Origin: an uncultured Gammaproteobacteria bacterium
Lineage (GTDB): Bacteria; Pseudomonadota; Gammaproteobacteria; Arenicellales; JAANXG01
NCBI GenBank assembly: GCA_947258975.1
Contig: CAMYKK010000009.1
Location: 1 to 64,000, forward strand
Length of the DNA: 64,000 bases
Direction: 5' to 3'
Shown: in pieces, positions 34,767-46,881 of the stretch
Layout: every line of letters begins with the position of its first letter
How positions within the stretch are numbered: the first letter of the stretch is position 1
Position numbers and translations under genes: made by a program
Notes under the pieces: generated by a model
The model's database searches: none
Told to the model about the DNA's origin: nothing
Seen by the model: only the letters and a program-made list of their open reading frames with translations

Positions 34767-35876
34767 TCAATTCGTCACATATTCCACGATTTCCAAATCG
34801 AACCCGGACAGGGCGTGGGCTCGTTTCGGCGCACCTAAGACACGCATCTTGCCAACCCCGAGGTCGGCGAGGATCTGGCTACCGACCCCCAACATCCTGA
34901 GATCTCCTCCGGATTCATGCCAGGGAAATTCTATGTCTTTTCCAGTCATACTGGAATGGTGCAGGCGTTTCACGATTTCTCTTCCCGGTTCCTTGTAACG
35001 CAGGATTACCAGTATCCCTGGACCTTCCTCACGGATACGGCGCAACGCCGACCGGATCGGCCACTTTATGGCTTGCCGGAGTTCGCGAAAAACATCAAAC
35101 AATCCCGACTCCACGTGCACCCGCACCAAGGTGGGGTTCTGATGGGAGATCTCGCCGTTTACCAGGGCGATGTGTGTCTCGTCTTCGATCATGTCATGGT
35201 AGGCGATAATCCGGAATTCGCCGTCCCCGGTGGCAATCTTGCTCTCCGCAATCCGTTCGACGGTAGGCTCATGCTTCATTCGATGCCGGATCAACGCGGC
35301 CACCGAGCTGATTTTGATCGCGTGACGGCGGCCGAAGTCGATGAGATCCGGCAACCGCGCCATCGTCCCATCCGGCTTGAGGATCTCGCAGATGACGCTC
35401 GCGGGCTCCAGCCCAGCCAGCCGTGCCAGATCGACGCCTGCCTCGGTATGGCCCGCGCGGGTCAGCACGCCGCCGGGTTGCCCCATCAGCGGGAAGATAT
35501 GACCCGGGGTGGTGATGTCGTTGGGCGTTGCGCCGGGTTTGACCGCGGAACGCACGGTGGCCGCGCGATCCGCCGCCGAAATTCCGGTCGTCACCCCTGT
35601 CGCCGCATCGATCGACACTGTGAAATTGGTTGAAAATCGGGAGTTGTTGGCCGCGACCATCAACGACAACCCCAGCTGCTTACACCGCTCTTCGGTCAGC
35701 GTGAGACAGATCAGTCCGCGCGCATGGCTGGCCATGAAATTAATAATATCCGGTGTCACCTTCTCTGCCGCGATAAGCAGGTCGCCCTCGTTCTCGCGTT
35801 CTTCATCGTCGGTCAAAATCACCAAGTTGCCGCGACGATAATCTTCTATGATCTCGTTGATATCACTTAATCCCAT
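34767..35876 (-). CDS. ribBA: DHBP synthase with degenerate GTP cyclohydrolase II domain
   Basis: 369 residues. Residues 1 to about 205 are 3,4-dihydroxy-2-butanone 4-phosphate synthase ([47 protein letters not shown]) and look active. The C-terminal half has the RibA fold but not the zinc-binding cysteines of GTP cyclohydrolase II: where C-x10-C-x-C is expected it reads [14 protein letters not shown]. Such RibB proteins with a dead RibA half are known in gammaproteobacteria, for example pseudomonads, so a separate ribA gene is expected elsewhere. Confidence 0.92.
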   Translation of the reverse strand: MGLSDINEIIEDYRRGNLVILTDDEERENEGDLLIAAEKVTPDIINFMASHARGLICLTLTEERCKQLGLSLMVAANNSRFSTNFTVSIDAATGVTTGISAADRAATVRSAVKPGATPNDITTPGHIFPLMGQPGGVLTRAGHTEAGVDLARLAGLEPASVICEILKPDGTMARLPDLIDFGRRHAIKISSVAALIRHRMKHEPTVERIAESKIATGDGEFRIIAYHDMIEDETHIALVNGEISHQNPTLVRVHVESGLFDVFRELRQAIKWPIRSALRRIREEGPGILVILRYKEPGREIVKRLHHSSMTGKDIEFPWHESGGDLRMLGVGSQILADLGVGKMRVLGAPKRAHALSGFDLEIVEYVTN

Positions 35877-35884
35877 GGTCCTAT

Positions 35885-36556
35885 CTATTCCTGATCCCCG
35901 ACCCTCATAAAGCCGTATGTGGCGAGCATTTCTTTATCTAGCGTCGTCGTATCGACAGCGGTATTTTTCACCGCCAACAGACGTTCCACGTATCTCGCGA
36001 TCAAATCGACCTCGACATGCACCTGTTGGCCGACAGAAAATGCACCGAGCGTGGTTTCTTGTAAAGTGTGCGGCACTATATTCACGTTAAATACCTGTTC
36101 TTCCACGTTATTGACGGTCAAGCTTACACCGTCGATGCTAATCGATCCCTTTTCAGCGATAAATCGGGACAGGGCGGCCGATACGCGGAAGCGCATGCCC
36201 ACCGAACTTCCTGCTTCCTCGCGCTCGATGAGCTCTCCCAACCCGTCCACGTGTCCGGTTACGATGTGGCCCCCAAGGCGATCAGTGGGCAACAGCGCCA
36301 ACTCCAGATTTACCTTAGCGCCTTTGCTCAGCCAAGCAAACGTCGAGCGCGATACGGTCTCCGCGGAGATATCAAACTGTAAATGATTGCCCGCTAACGA
36401 TACGACAGTTAGACATACACCGTTAACCGACACACTATCTCCAATACGGATCGCAGCACGATCCAGTACGCCGGGGGCAACAACCAGCTTCATATCAGGA
36501 CCAAGACGATGTGCCGCCTGGACGGTGCCAATGGTTTGTACAATACCCGTGAACAT
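35885..36556 (-). CDS. ribE: Riboflavin synthase, alpha subunit
   Basis: Dismutates two lumazine molecules to riboflavin; a trimer of two-barrel subunits. 223 residues. It shows both lumazine-binding repeats: MFTGIVQTIGTV ... SVSVNGVCLTV and LGGHIVTGHVDGLG ... SISIDGVSLTVNN. Between ribD and ribBA. Confidence 0.95.
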   Translation of the reverse strand: MFTGIVQTIGTVQAAHRLGPDMKLVVAPGVLDRAAIRIGDSVSVNGVCLTVVSLAGNHLQFDISAETVSRSTFAWLSKGAKVNLELALLPTDRLGGHIVTGHVDGLGELIEREEAGSSVGMRFRVSAALSRFIAEKGSISIDGVSLTVNNVEEQVFNVNIVPHTLQETTLGAFSVGQQVHVEVDLIARYVERLLAVKNTAVDTTTLDKEMLATYGFMRVGDQE

Positions 36557-36575
36557 GATGGTTACGTCTCGAACA

Positions 36576-37661
36576 TCAAGGATACAAACTCAGCCGCAGA
36601 TCCGGACCAACGCGCCGCACATCTCCGATCGTGAACTCGACGCGGTCGCTCAACTGCTCGATTCCCGGCAGCCGGAACATCCCCCGCGCCACATCACCCA
36701 AGACATGCGGGGCCAGGTAGAGAATCAACTCATTGACCAGCGCCTGGCGAACCAAAGTTCCACTCAACGTGCGGCCCGCCTCGACAAGCAGCTCATTTAC
36801 ACCGCGTGCAGCGAGATCTGCCAATATCGCCTCGAGATCGACGCGGCCCTTCGGCGCAGGCAGATGCACCACATCGGCGCCTGCCTGCGTCAAGCGATCG
36901 GCCTGCGCACCATCCGCTAACGCGGTGTAGATCACCACCTCCCCCGGTTGTGTCAGCACCCGGGCATTTGCATCCATGGTCAGATGACTATCCACAATCA
37001 CCCGCAGTGGTTGCCGGTCGAAGCCCGCCAAGCGTACCGTGAGCGCCGGATCATCTGCGAGTATGGTGCCACTGCCGGCCAAGATGGCAGAGGTCTTGGC
37101 GCGTAGCCGTTGTACATCGGACCGTGATGCCGCACTCGTGATCCATTTGCTTTCTCCAGATGCCGTGGCAGTCCTGCCGTCCATACTCGCGGCCAATTTA
37201 AGCACCACCCAAGGCCTCTGGTGACGCATACGGTGAACGAATCCACGATTCAAACGCTCCGCTTGCTCATGCATAAGACCGACGTCGACTGCGATTCCCG
37301 CGTCACGCAGGCTGGCAATCCCGCCGTTGGAAACCTGTGGATTGGGGTCCTCCATCGCCGCCACCACCCGGGCGACACCGGCGTCGATGAGGGATGACGT
37401 GCAGGGCGGAGTAAGTCCCTGATGACAACAAGGCTCGAGATTTACATATACGGTCGCGCCGCGCGCACGCGCTCCCGCCTGACGTAACGCCAACACCTCG
37501 GCATGCGCCTCACCCGCTTTCTTATGCCAGGCCTCGGCAACGATCTCACCGTTATTAACAACAAGACATCCCACCCGCGGATTGGGATGCGTCGTACATA
37601 ATCCGCCTTCCGCCAGACGCAGCGTCCGCGACATAAACCGGTAGTCGTCACTTCTTGTCAT
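36576..37661 (-). CDS. ribD: Riboflavin biosynthesis deaminase/reductase RibD
   Basis: Bifunctional enzyme for the second and third steps of riboflavin synthesis. 361 residues. The N-terminal deaminase has zinc ligands in GEAHAEVLAL and LEPCCHQGLTPPC; the C-terminal reductase starts around RPWVVLKLAASMDGRTA. The ATG at 37661 overlaps nrdR by 14 bases, implying coupling. Confidence 0.96.
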   Translation of the reverse strand: MTRSDDYRFMSRTLRLAEGGLCTTHPNPRVGCLVVNNGEIVAEAWHKKAGEAHAEVLALRQAGARARGATVYVNLEPCCHQGLTPPCTSSLIDAGVARVVAAMEDPNPQVSNGGIASLRDAGIAVDVGLMHEQAERLNRGFVHRMRHQRPWVVLKLAASMDGRTATASGESKWITSAASRSDVQRLRAKTSAILAGSGTILADDPALTVRLAGFDRQPLRVIVDSHLTMDANARVLTQPGEVVIYTALADGAQADRLTQAGADVVHLPAPKGRVDLEAILADLAARGVNELLVEAGRTLSGTLVRQALVNELILYLAPHVLGDVARGMFRLPGIEQLSDRVEFTIGDVRRVGPDLRLSLYP

Positions 37662-38160
37662 TGTCGTTGGGCAGCAGCGACATCTGTCGTTTCTTTCCCG
37701 CCGCGTTCGGTTGTTCCTGAAGCCTCTTTACCTCTTTACTGAACTCATCGACGTCTTGAAACGACCGATACACCGATGCGAAACGTACGAACGCGACTTG
37801 ATCCAGGTCATTGAGCTCCTGCATTACCCATTCACCCAATTCACGGGAATCGATTTCACGATTACCGCTGGTCAACATCTTGTGTTGAATCCTGTGAATC
37901 GCACTTTCCACAGCCTCTGTATCTACCGGCCTTTTCTCCAGTGCACGTTGGATACCGGCACGCAATTTGTGCTCACTGAACGGTTCGCGCTTACGGTCCG
38001 ACTTGATAATCTGCGGCATGCGCAGGAAAGCTCGCTCCAAGGTCGTGAATCGTTCCCCGCAATTGCTGCATACACGGCGCCGACGGACCGCGTCACCGTC
38101 TTCGCCGAGCCGCGAATCAATTACTCGAGTTTCTTCCGATAGACAAAATGGACAACGCAT
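37648..38160 (-). CDS. nrdR: Transcriptional repressor NrdR
   Basis: Represses ribonucleotide reductase genes when dATP is bound. 170 residues. The N-terminal zinc ribbon has Cys3, Cys6, Cys31 and Cys34 (MRCPFC, CSNCGERFTT); the ATP-cone follows (IKSDRKREPFSEHKLRAGIQ). The C-terminus past residue 150 is longer than usual and charged. It heads the riboflavin operon, a common arrangement. The 107-base gap to glyA shows no hairpin terminator or riboswitch. Confidence 0.95.
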   Translation of the reverse strand: MRCPFCLSEETRVIDSRLGEDGDAVRRRRVCSNCGERFTTLERAFLRMPQIIKSDRKREPFSEHKLRAGIQRALEKRPVDTEAVESAIHRIQHKMLTSGNREIDSRELGEWVMQELNDLDQVAFVRFASVYRSFQDVDEFSKEVKRLQEQPNAAGKKRQMSLLPNDNDKK

Positions 38161-38267
38161 CGGTGCTCCCCAGGAACGGGTCCCGGCCCGGATGTACCAC
38201 CATGAACAGGGACGCGGCGCCTCAGTGCAATGTACTGGCTAGAATAGCCTGACGAGCCGGAGTAAGG

Positions 38268-39521
38268 CTACACATAGACCGGAAAAATTTGACACATGCG
38301 AAGCACTTCTTGTCTAACTTTATCGCGGACGGCCTGGTCATCAATGTGATCCAGAACGTCGCAAATCCATGCGCCCAGCCGTTTGATCTCCGTCTCCTTA
38401 AATCCACGCGTCGTAACTGCCGGAGTTCCCACACGTATACCGCTGGTGACAAATGGGGACTGTGGATCATTGGGAACCGCATTCTTGTTGACCGTGATGT
38501 TTGCGTCCCCCAACGCGGTTTCCGCGTCCCGGCCGGTAAGCTTCTTGCCGATCAGGTCGACCAAGAACAGGTGATTGTCAGTGCCTCCGGAGACCACTTT
38601 GTAACCGCGATCCATGATCGCCGTCGCCAACGTGCGGGCATTGGTGAGCACCTGCTGCTGATAATCCTTGAATTCCGGTTGCAACGCCTCCTTGAAAGCC
38701 ACCGCCTTGGCCGCTATGACATGCATCAGCGGCCCACCCTGGGATCCCGGAAACACCCGCGAGTTGAGCCGCTTTCCAAGGTCCGGATTATCCCTGGCCA
38801 GGATGACACCACCGCGCGGCCCACGTAAGGTCTTATGCGTGGTGCTGGTAGTCACATCCGCGATGTTGACTGGACTGGGATATAACCCCACGGCGATCAG
38901 ACCGGCAACGTGGGCAATGTCCGCCACCAGATAGGCGCCCACCTTATCGGCAATGTCCCGAAAGCGTTCCCAGTCCAGAACCCGCGAGAAGGCGCTGAAT
39001 CCGCTAACGATCATCCGCGGTTTATGTTTGAGCGCAAGCGCCTCAACCTGATCGTAGTCGATGTCTTCGGTATTGTAATCGAGCCCGTATTGCACGGCAT
39101 GGTACAGCCGACCGGAGAAATTTACTTTGGCGCCGTGAGTGAGGTGGCCGCCATCCGCCAGGCTCATACCGAGGATGGTGTCGCCCGCGTCCAGCAGAGC
39201 CATGTACGCCGCGGCGTTCGCTTGGGATCCTGAGTGCGGTTGCACATTGGCATACGGGGCATTGAAAAGTTCCTTGGCGCGCGCTATGGCGAGTTCCTCA
39301 GCCTGGTCCACGTACTGGCAGCCGCCGTAGTAACGCTTGCCCGGGTAACCTTCGGCATACTTGTTGGTCAGCACCGATCCTTGGGCCGCCAAAACCCGGG
39401 GACTGGCGTAATTCTCAGAGGCGATGAGTTCAATGTGCTCCTCTTGACGGCGTTGCTCTGCGGTAATCGCCGACCACAGTTCGTCATCGAATCCCGATAT
39501 CGTCATGTCTTGACTAAACAT
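38268..39521 (-). CDS. glyA: Serine hydroxymethyltransferase
   Basis: PLP enzyme interconverting serine and glycine with tetrahydrofolate. 417 residues. The PLP lysine is Lys230 in [15 protein letters not shown]; also [19 protein letters not shown] near the N-terminus and [14 protein letters not shown]. The start ATG at 39521 has GAGGAG six bases upstream. It precedes nrdR, as in many proteobacteria. Confidence 0.97.
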   Translation of the reverse strand: MFSQDMTISGFDDELWSAITAEQRRQEEHIELIASENYASPRVLAAQGSVLTNKYAEGYPGKRYYGGCQYVDQAEELAIARAKELFNAPYANVQPHSGSQANAAAYMALLDAGDTILGMSLADGGHLTHGAKVNFSGRLYHAVQYGLDYNTEDIDYDQVEALALKHKPRMIVSGFSAFSRVLDWERFRDIADKVGAYLVADIAHVAGLIAVGLYPSPVNIADVTTSTTHKTLRGPRGGVILARDNPDLGKRLNSRVFPGSQGGPLMHVIAAKAVAFKEALQPEFKDYQQQVLTNARTLATAIMDRGYKVVSGGTDNHLFLVDLIGKKLTGRDAETALGDANITVNKNAVPNDPQSPFVTSGIRVGTPAVTTRGFKETEIKRLGAWICDVLDHIDDQAVRDKVRQEVLRMCQIFPVYV

Positions 39522-39551
39522 CAGCTCTCCTCACGCGTCCCAGTCATCGGC

Positions 39552-40565
39552 CTATGGCGCGACGCTTTCTTGATCTGCACCTTCTTTTTTCACCGCCATC
39601 ATGTCCTCGCGGGTGACACCCAAAGCCAGCACCACCGGGCTAGCGACGAAAATCGAGGAATAGGTGCCGACAACGACACCGATTATCAACGCGGTGGCGA
39701 AGCCATGAATCACCTCACCGCCCAATGCGAAGAGCGCGAGCAACACCAGTAAGGTAGTGAGCGACGTGAGCAGCGTGCGCGGAAGTGTCTGGTTAATAGA
39801 GCGATCCATAATCTCTGTTACATTTCCGCGCCGCATCTTTCTAAAGTTTTCTCTGACGCGGTCAAAAACAACGATGGTATCGTTCAGCGAATATCCAATC
39901 ACCGCCAGGAGCGCTGCCAGTACCGGCAACGAAAACTCGAGCTGCAGCAGCGAGAACAATCCGAGGGTAACCAATACATCGTGAATCAAGGCCGCCACGG
40001 AGCCGATGGCAAACCGCCATTCGAATCGCCACGCGACATACATCAGAATGCCGATCAGGGCGTAGATCATGGCGAGACCGCCCTTCTCGGTCAGTTCTTT
40101 TCCGACCTGCGGACCGACAAATTCAACCCTGCGCATCTGCACCCGGCAGTCACTCGCCGCATCGCCGGTGTCTGTGACGCACTGCTGAGCAGCTCCCTGG
40201 CTGCTCTGCGTCAAGGTTTCGTTATATGGTTTTCGCACCGCTTCCATCAACCCGCTGCTGAGTTTGGCGCCAGCGTCGTCATCGCGCACCGGTAATCGAA
40301 CCATGATGTCACGCGATGTACCGAAGTACTGCACCAGAGCATCATCAAATTCTGCCTGCCTCAACGTAGCACGCACCGCCTCAATCTTGATAGACTCATC
40401 AAAGGAGACTTCCACCAACGTCCCACCAGTGAAATCGATACCGAAATCCAACCCGCGAACGACCAACGACACAATTCCCACGACGATCGTCACCGCCGAC
40501 ACGATGAGGGCGACGCGGCGACGCGACATGAATTTAATATCGGTTTGTTTGCGAAGTATTTCCAT
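39552..40565 (-). CDS. secF: Protein translocase subunit SecF
   Basis: Inner membrane partner of SecD that uses the proton gradient to finish protein export. 337 residues, six membrane helices, RND-like. Motifs: GLDFGIDFTGGTLVEV after helix 1, VEFVGPQVGKEL, and the helix 4 stretch ALLAVIGYSLNDTIVVFDRV. The start overlaps the secD stop (TAATG). Confidence 0.96.
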   Translation of the reverse strand: MEILRKQTDIKFMSRRRVALIVSAVTIVVGIVSLVVRGLDFGIDFTGGTLVEVSFDESIKIEAVRATLRQAEFDDALVQYFGTSRDIMVRLPVRDDDAGAKLSSGLMEAVRKPYNETLTQSSQGAAQQCVTDTGDAASDCRVQMRRVEFVGPQVGKELTEKGGLAMIYALIGILMYVAWRFEWRFAIGSVAALIHDVLVTLGLFSLLQLEFSLPVLAALLAVIGYSLNDTIVVFDRVRENFRKMRRGNVTEIMDRSINQTLPRTLLTSLTTLLVLLALFALGGEVIHGFATALIIGVVVGTYSSIFVASPVVLALGVTREDMMAVKKEGADQESVAP

Positions 40566-42448
40566 TAGATTGACAACCTTTGCACCCGGCGGCCCCCGTA
40601 GATTAAATTGATCACCCCCCGTGTCCCCAGAATGGCCGTGAACATTGAGGTGATGATCCCGATACTCAAAGTTATCGCGAATCCTTTTATAGGACCGGTC
40701 CCAAAATTGAACAGTACGATCGCCGCGATCAATGTGGTGACGTTGGCATCCACGATAGTCGATAAAGCACGATCATAGCCCACATGGATACTCGACTGAG
40801 GCGTATTGCCATTGCGTATTTCTTCGCGGATGCGTTCAAATATCAATACATTGGCATCAACCGCCATACCCACTGTGAGCACGATCCCAGCCACCCCCGG
40901 CAGTGTCAGCGTCGCCTGGAACAAGGACAACACGGCCACGATCAATACCAGGTTGATCATCAACGCGCCACACGCTACGGCACCAAACAACCGATAGTAG
41001 ATCACCATGAAGATCAGCACTAATATGAATCCGACTAGAACCGACTTGAATCCTTTATCGATGTTATCCTTGCCGAGGCTGGGACCGACGGTTCGTTCCT
41101 CAATAATCTCAATCGGCGCAGCCAAGGCGCCGGCACGGAGTAACAGCGAGAGATCCTGAGCTTCCACAATGCTGTCCAGCCCCTCGATTTGAAAACGTTT
41201 GCCTAACTGATCGCGAATAACCGGAGCGGTAATTACCTCTTCGATCCTGCGCTTGACTTTAATTTCATTTCCCTGGTCATCCAACACCGGCCTGCGATCG
41301 GCGTCGCGTTTGGTTGCGGACTTTATCTCAATGTAAACCACCGCCATTCGCTTACCGATGTTCTTGCCGGTAATGCGCTGGTTGATCGCCGCACCGCGCG
41401 CATCGAGGGTTATGTAAACCACCGGACCACCGGTGCGGTTGTCGATGCCCGCAGCGGCATCGACTACGTTATCACCGGAATAGATCACCCGGTTTTGCAA
41501 TAGGATCTGGCCTCCGTTCCGATGTCGGAACAGCTTAGAGCCCGGGGGTACCGAGGTATTCTGTGCGCTTTGCAGGTCGTGCTCTTCGTCCACCATCATT
41601 ACTTCGAGGGTCGCGGTACGGCCAAGAATCTCTTTCGCCTTGGCCGTGTCTTGCACGCCCGGCATCTGCACCACTATTCTGCGGTCTCCCTGCTGTTGCA
41701 CGACCGGCTCCGCCACACCAAGTTCATCAACACGATTGCGCAGAGCGGTCATGTTCTGATCCAGCGCGAACTTCTTGATCTCTTCGAACTGCTGCGGTCG
41801 AATTTCCGCAAATAGTATTGGCTTGCCTTGCTGATCTTCATCCTTGAGTTGCAGTTCGGGTAGTTCGCGCTCAATGATACTGCGGCCCGAATCGCGCTGG
41901 TCGTTGTCGCGAAACTTGATTTCAACACCACCGCTTGGGACCCTGCGAACCGTGATATACCGCACCTTGGCCTCACGCAGACTGGAACGCAGATCGCCCA
42001 CATATCGGTCTTCCGCCCGCTTCAACGCGCCTTGGACATCCACTTCCATCAAAAAGTGTACGCCGCCGCGCAGATCCAGTCCCAGATACATCGGCGCACC
42101 ACCGATACTGGTCAGCCAATCCGGCGTCGCCGGCATCAAATTCAGGGCAACCGTGAAATTGTCGCCCAACTCGCGTTGCAGCAGATCTTTGGCTTTTAAT
42201 TGCGTCTCGGTATCAGCGAACCGTAATCGGGCACCGCCGGCGTCGAGACTCACTTTCTGCCAGCGAATACCGCCTTCATCGAGCGCCTTCTCCATACGGG
42301 CCAGGACCTGCTCGTCGACTTTGAACGAGCGAACACCGGTTACCTGCACACCGGGATCCTCGCCGTACAGGTTGGGCACGGCATACAGCAGTCCTGGAAG
42401 GATTACTGCGAGAATTATCAGGTATTTCCAAAACGGATATTGATTCAT
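40565..42448 (-). CDS. secD: Protein translocase subunit SecD
   Basis: Works with SecF and YajC on the periplasmic side of translocation. 627 residues from the ATG at 42448, giving MNQYPFWKYLIILAVILPG, which matches homologues; an upstream TTG is less likely. First helix, then the large periplasmic P1 domain with LGLDLRGGVHFLMEVDV and TALRNRVDELGVAEPVVQQQ, then five helices with LTVGMAVDANVLIFERIREE. Eight bases separate it from yajC. Confidence 0.96.
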   Translation of the reverse strand: MNQYPFWKYLIILAVILPGLLYAVPNLYGEDPGVQVTGVRSFKVDEQVLARMEKALDEGGIRWQKVSLDAGGARLRFADTETQLKAKDLLQRELGDNFTVALNLMPATPDWLTSIGGAPMYLGLDLRGGVHFLMEVDVQGALKRAEDRYVGDLRSSLREAKVRYITVRRVPSGGVEIKFRDNDQRDSGRSIIERELPELQLKDEDQQGKPILFAEIRPQQFEEIKKFALDQNMTALRNRVDELGVAEPVVQQQGDRRIVVQMPGVQDTAKAKEILGRTATLEVMMVDEEHDLQSAQNTSVPPGSKLFRHRNGGQILLQNRVIYSGDNVVDAAAGIDNRTGGPVVYITLDARGAAINQRITGKNIGKRMAVVYIEIKSATKRDADRRPVLDDQGNEIKVKRRIEEVITAPVIRDQLGKRFQIEGLDSIVEAQDLSLLLRAGALAAPIEIIEERTVGPSLGKDNIDKGFKSVLVGFILVLIFMVIYYRLFGAVACGALMINLVLIVAVLSLFQATLTLPGVAGIVLTVGMAVDANVLIFERIREEIRNGNTPQSSIHVGYDRALSTIVDANVTTLIAAIVLFNFGTGPIKGFAITLSIGIITSMFTAILGTRGVINLIYGGRRVQRLSI

Positions 42449-42456
42449 CAGCCTGA

Positions 42457-42786
42457 TCAAGCTTCCTTTATCGTTCCCTTGGGCATCATCGACTGGACCG
42501 AATGCCGCTGCACCTTGATTTCCACGCCATTGGCGATTTCCAAATTGATAAAATTCTCACCGACGTCGGTGATTTTGCCTAAGGCTCCGCCTGCAGTTAC
42601 TACTTCGTCACCCTTTTTCAGGCCGCCCACCATCGCCTTGTGCTGTTTCTGACGTTTTTGTTGTGGACGAATAAGCAGGAAATAGAACAGCACGAAAATC
42701 AGCACGATCGGCAGCAAACCAAGCAAGCCCCCAGTCGGGTCACCGCCCGCGGACTGTGCCCAGGCGTCTCGTATCAACAGGCTCAT
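42457..42786 (-). CDS. yajC: Preprotein translocase accessory protein YajC
   Basis: A 109-residue single-pass protein of the SecDF-YajC complex. Membrane helix LLGLLPIVLIFVLFYFLLI, then the hallmark RPQQKRQKQHKAM and KKGDEVVTAGGALGKITDVG. The ATG at 42786 is chosen by homology and AGAGGAT upstream. Confidence 0.95.
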   Translation of the reverse strand: MSLLIRDAWAQSAGGDPTGGLLGLLPIVLIFVLFYFLLIRPQQKRQKQHKAMVGGLKKGDEVVTAGGALGKITDVGENFINLEIANGVEIKVQRHSVQSMMPKGTIKEA

Positions 42787-42914
42787 GAGCGTGTATCCTC
42801 TTGGTAATGGAATATAATGCGCCGCTGCCAACAGCCACGGTCAGAGGTGGCGGGAGCCGGGCGGCGCGGCGCGGTATTATGCCACAGGGCACTGGAAAAA
42901 CGAGGGTTGAACCG

Positions 42915-45099
<2,185 letters not shown>

Positions 45100-45120
45100 T
45101 AATTCGTATCCGCGGGAATT

Positions 45121-45149
45121 TTGCCCGACGTTGCTAACCCCGTTATACT
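45121..45149 (+). promoter_or_regulatory. Promoter of tRNA-Leu
   Basis: TTGCCC at 45121-45126 and TATACT at 45144-45149 are separated by 17 bases, a good sigma-70 promoter. The tRNA begins 19 bases after the -10 box. Confidence 0.7.
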
Positions 45150-45150
45150 T

Positions 45151-46083
45151 TTATGCCTGCGAATTGTGCCGAGGTGGCGAAACTGGTAGACGCGCCAGAC
45201 TCAAAATCTGGTGGTGGCAACACCGTGTCGGTTCGAGTCCGACCCTCGGTACCACACGAACGAGACGCGCTGCGCCCAACCGCGCGGCTGCGAGAATAAC
45301 CAGTGACCTGTCTCCAGGACCGGGATCTCCCAGGTCTCCTTGCCTGCGTACGCTGAAATAATCCGGTGCAAACCCAAGATCAACCAGCTTCCGGTATCCG
45401 TCGGTCTCGATCGCCGATCTGTCAACCGCGGTTTGCTGCAGTTCGTCGTGAGCTTCGCGCAAAGTGCGATACAGTCCCGGCGCAATTTCCCTTTGTTGCG
45501 TGCTGAGATACCGGTTACGCGAACTCAATGCAAGGCCGTCTCGCTCGCGAACGGTATCCACACCAATTACATCGACCGGCATCGCCAGATCCGACACCAT
45601 GCGCCGTACGACGATCAGTTGTTGGTAGTCCTTCTTACCGAATACGGCGACGTCAGGCTGGACAATGTTGAACAAGCGATTCACCACCGTCGCGACTCCG
45701 ACGAAATGACCGGGCCGATGCTCACCGCATAGCGTTTCGCTGAGACCCGGCACCGCGACCTTGGTCTGGTCTTCGACACCCCCGGGGTACATCGTATGGT
45801 CATCGGGAACAAACAGGATATCGATGTTCGACTTTGCAAGCGCTGCCTTATCCGCCTCCAGGGTGCGCGGATAACCATTGAGATCTTCATGCTGACCGAA
45901 TTGCAGCGGATTGACATAGATACTGACCACCACTGCGCTCCCCGCCTCGCCCGCAACGCGCACCAAATCGAGATGGCCGGCGTGAAGATTTCCCATCGTT
46001 GGCACGAAGGCTACGACCTTGTCCTTGCGCCGCCGCAAGCGCATGGCCTCCCGCAGCGGCGCGACACCGTGAATCACGATCAT
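45151..46083 (-). CDS. panC: Pantothenate synthetase with antisense-tRNA tail
   Basis: Condenses pantoate and beta-alanine with ATP to pantothenate. 310 residues from the ATG at 46083; homologues are near 280. Motifs: FVPTMGNLHAGHLDLV (HxGH), SIYVNPLQFG, FGKKDYQQL and LSSRNRYL. The usual end after RLGAARLV has no stop here: the frame continues through the full antisense of tRNA-Leu (PRVGLEPTRCCHHQIL ...) to TGA or TAA-type stop at 45151-45153. About 30 C-terminal residues are therefore tRNA-derived. The start follows the kinase gene by two bases. panB is not adjacent. Confidence 0.9.
   Translation of the reverse strand: MIVIHGVAPLREAMRLRRRKDKVVAFVPTMGNLHAGHLDLVRVAGEAGSAVVVSIYVNPLQFGQHEDLNGYPRTLEADKAALAKSNIDILFVPDDHTMYPGGVEDQTKVAVPGLSETLCGEHRPGHFVGVATVVNRLFNIVQPDVAVFGKKDYQQLIVVRRMVSDLAMPVDVIGVDTVRERDGLALSSRNRYLSTQQREIAPGLYRTLREAHDELQQTAVDRSAIETDGYRKLVDLGFAPDYFSVRRQGDLGDPGPGDRSLVILAAARLGAARLVRVVPRVGLEPTRCCHHQILSLARLPVSPPRHNSQA
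45168..45254 (+). tRNA. tRNA-Leu (anticodon CAA)
   Basis: An 87-base tRNA with long variable arm. Acceptor stem GCCGAGG pairs with CCTCGGT (one G-T pair); discriminator A and encoded CCA at 45252-45254. The anticodon stem CCAGA/TCTGG encloses CTCAAAA, giving anticodon CAA at 45202-45204, which reads UUG codons. T-arm GTCGGTTCGAGTCCGAC. Its whole length is antisense to the open 3' end of panC, which is unusual. Confidence 0.95.
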
Positions 46084-46085
46084 TG

Positions 46086-46760
46086 TCAAACCGCAGCCAG
46101 CGGATTAAAAAAATGCCGGCCGCTTTTGGTTTTCTTGATATGTTGCAACAGTGTGTGAAAATCCCTGTCATTGTCTACGAAATTGATTTCCGCCGCGTTC
46201 ACGATCAACAATGGTGCAGCGTCATACTTATAGAAAAACGTCGTGTAAGAATCGACCAACTGCTGAAGATAGTCCCGGTCGATGCCGTGCTCATAATCGA
46301 CAGCCCGCCGGCGAATCCGCTCGGTAAGCACGTCTACCGGGGCTTGCAGGTAGATCACCAAATTCGGAATCGGCACCTCGGGTGAGAGCTGGCCATACAC
46401 CTGCTGATACAACCGGTGTTCGTCATCATCGAGAGTCACCTTGGCGAAAATTGCGTCCTTTTCCAACATAAAATCCGCCACTTTCACCGGATTGAACATA
46501 TCGCTTTGCTTCAATTCGCGCAGCTGACGGGTGCGCTGGAACAGGAAATACAGCTGCGTCGGCAACGCGTACTGTTTACGGGATTGGTAGAATCGCTCCA
46601 GAAATGGGTTTTCCTCCGGTTGCTCGAGGATAAGTTGACATTTAAACGCCTTTGCCAACCGGCGTGTGAGGCTGGTCTTGCCCACACCGACCGGTCCCTC
46701 GACTACCACGTAGCCGGGGGCTTTATTAGCGGACTGTGTGTTTTCGATCCGTTGCGACAC
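46086..46760 (-). CDS. Deoxynucleoside kinase family protein
   Basis: About 224 residues (GTG at 46760; TTG at 46778 possible). P-loop VVEGPVGVGKTSL near the N-terminus, the family segment RQLRELKQSDMFNPVKVADF, and a LID-like RIRRRAVDYEHGIDRDYL. Such enzymes phosphorylate deoxyadenosine, deoxycytidine or deoxyguanosine for salvage. In many gammaproteobacteria this gene stands next to panB-panC, often co-annotated with folK; here panB and folK are absent. The substrate cannot be told from sequence. Confidence 0.85.
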   Translation of the reverse strand: MSQRIENTQSANKAPGYVVVEGPVGVGKTSLTRRLAKAFKCQLILEQPEENPFLERFYQSRKQYALPTQLYFLFQRTRQLRELKQSDMFNPVKVADFMLEKDAIFAKVTLDDDEHRLYQQVYGQLSPEVPIPNLVIYLQAPVDVLTERIRRRAVDYEHGIDRDYLQQLVDSYTTFFYKYDAAPLLIVNAAEINFVDNDRDFHTLLQHIKKTKSGRHFFNPLAAV

Positions 46761-46881
46761 GTGAGCGCTTCGTACCAAGACCCAGTAATATGCCGGTTGA
46801 TCTTGTGGAAAAGCAACCGGCTAGCGAGCGCAATACTATATCAAGTATTATTGCCTAGTTTAGCGGTAGTGGTTCAGTTTG

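Noticed and set aside
38161-38267. FMN riboswitch before the riboflavin operon
   Set aside because: The gap is short, nrdR is the first gene, and the RFN core sequences are not present.
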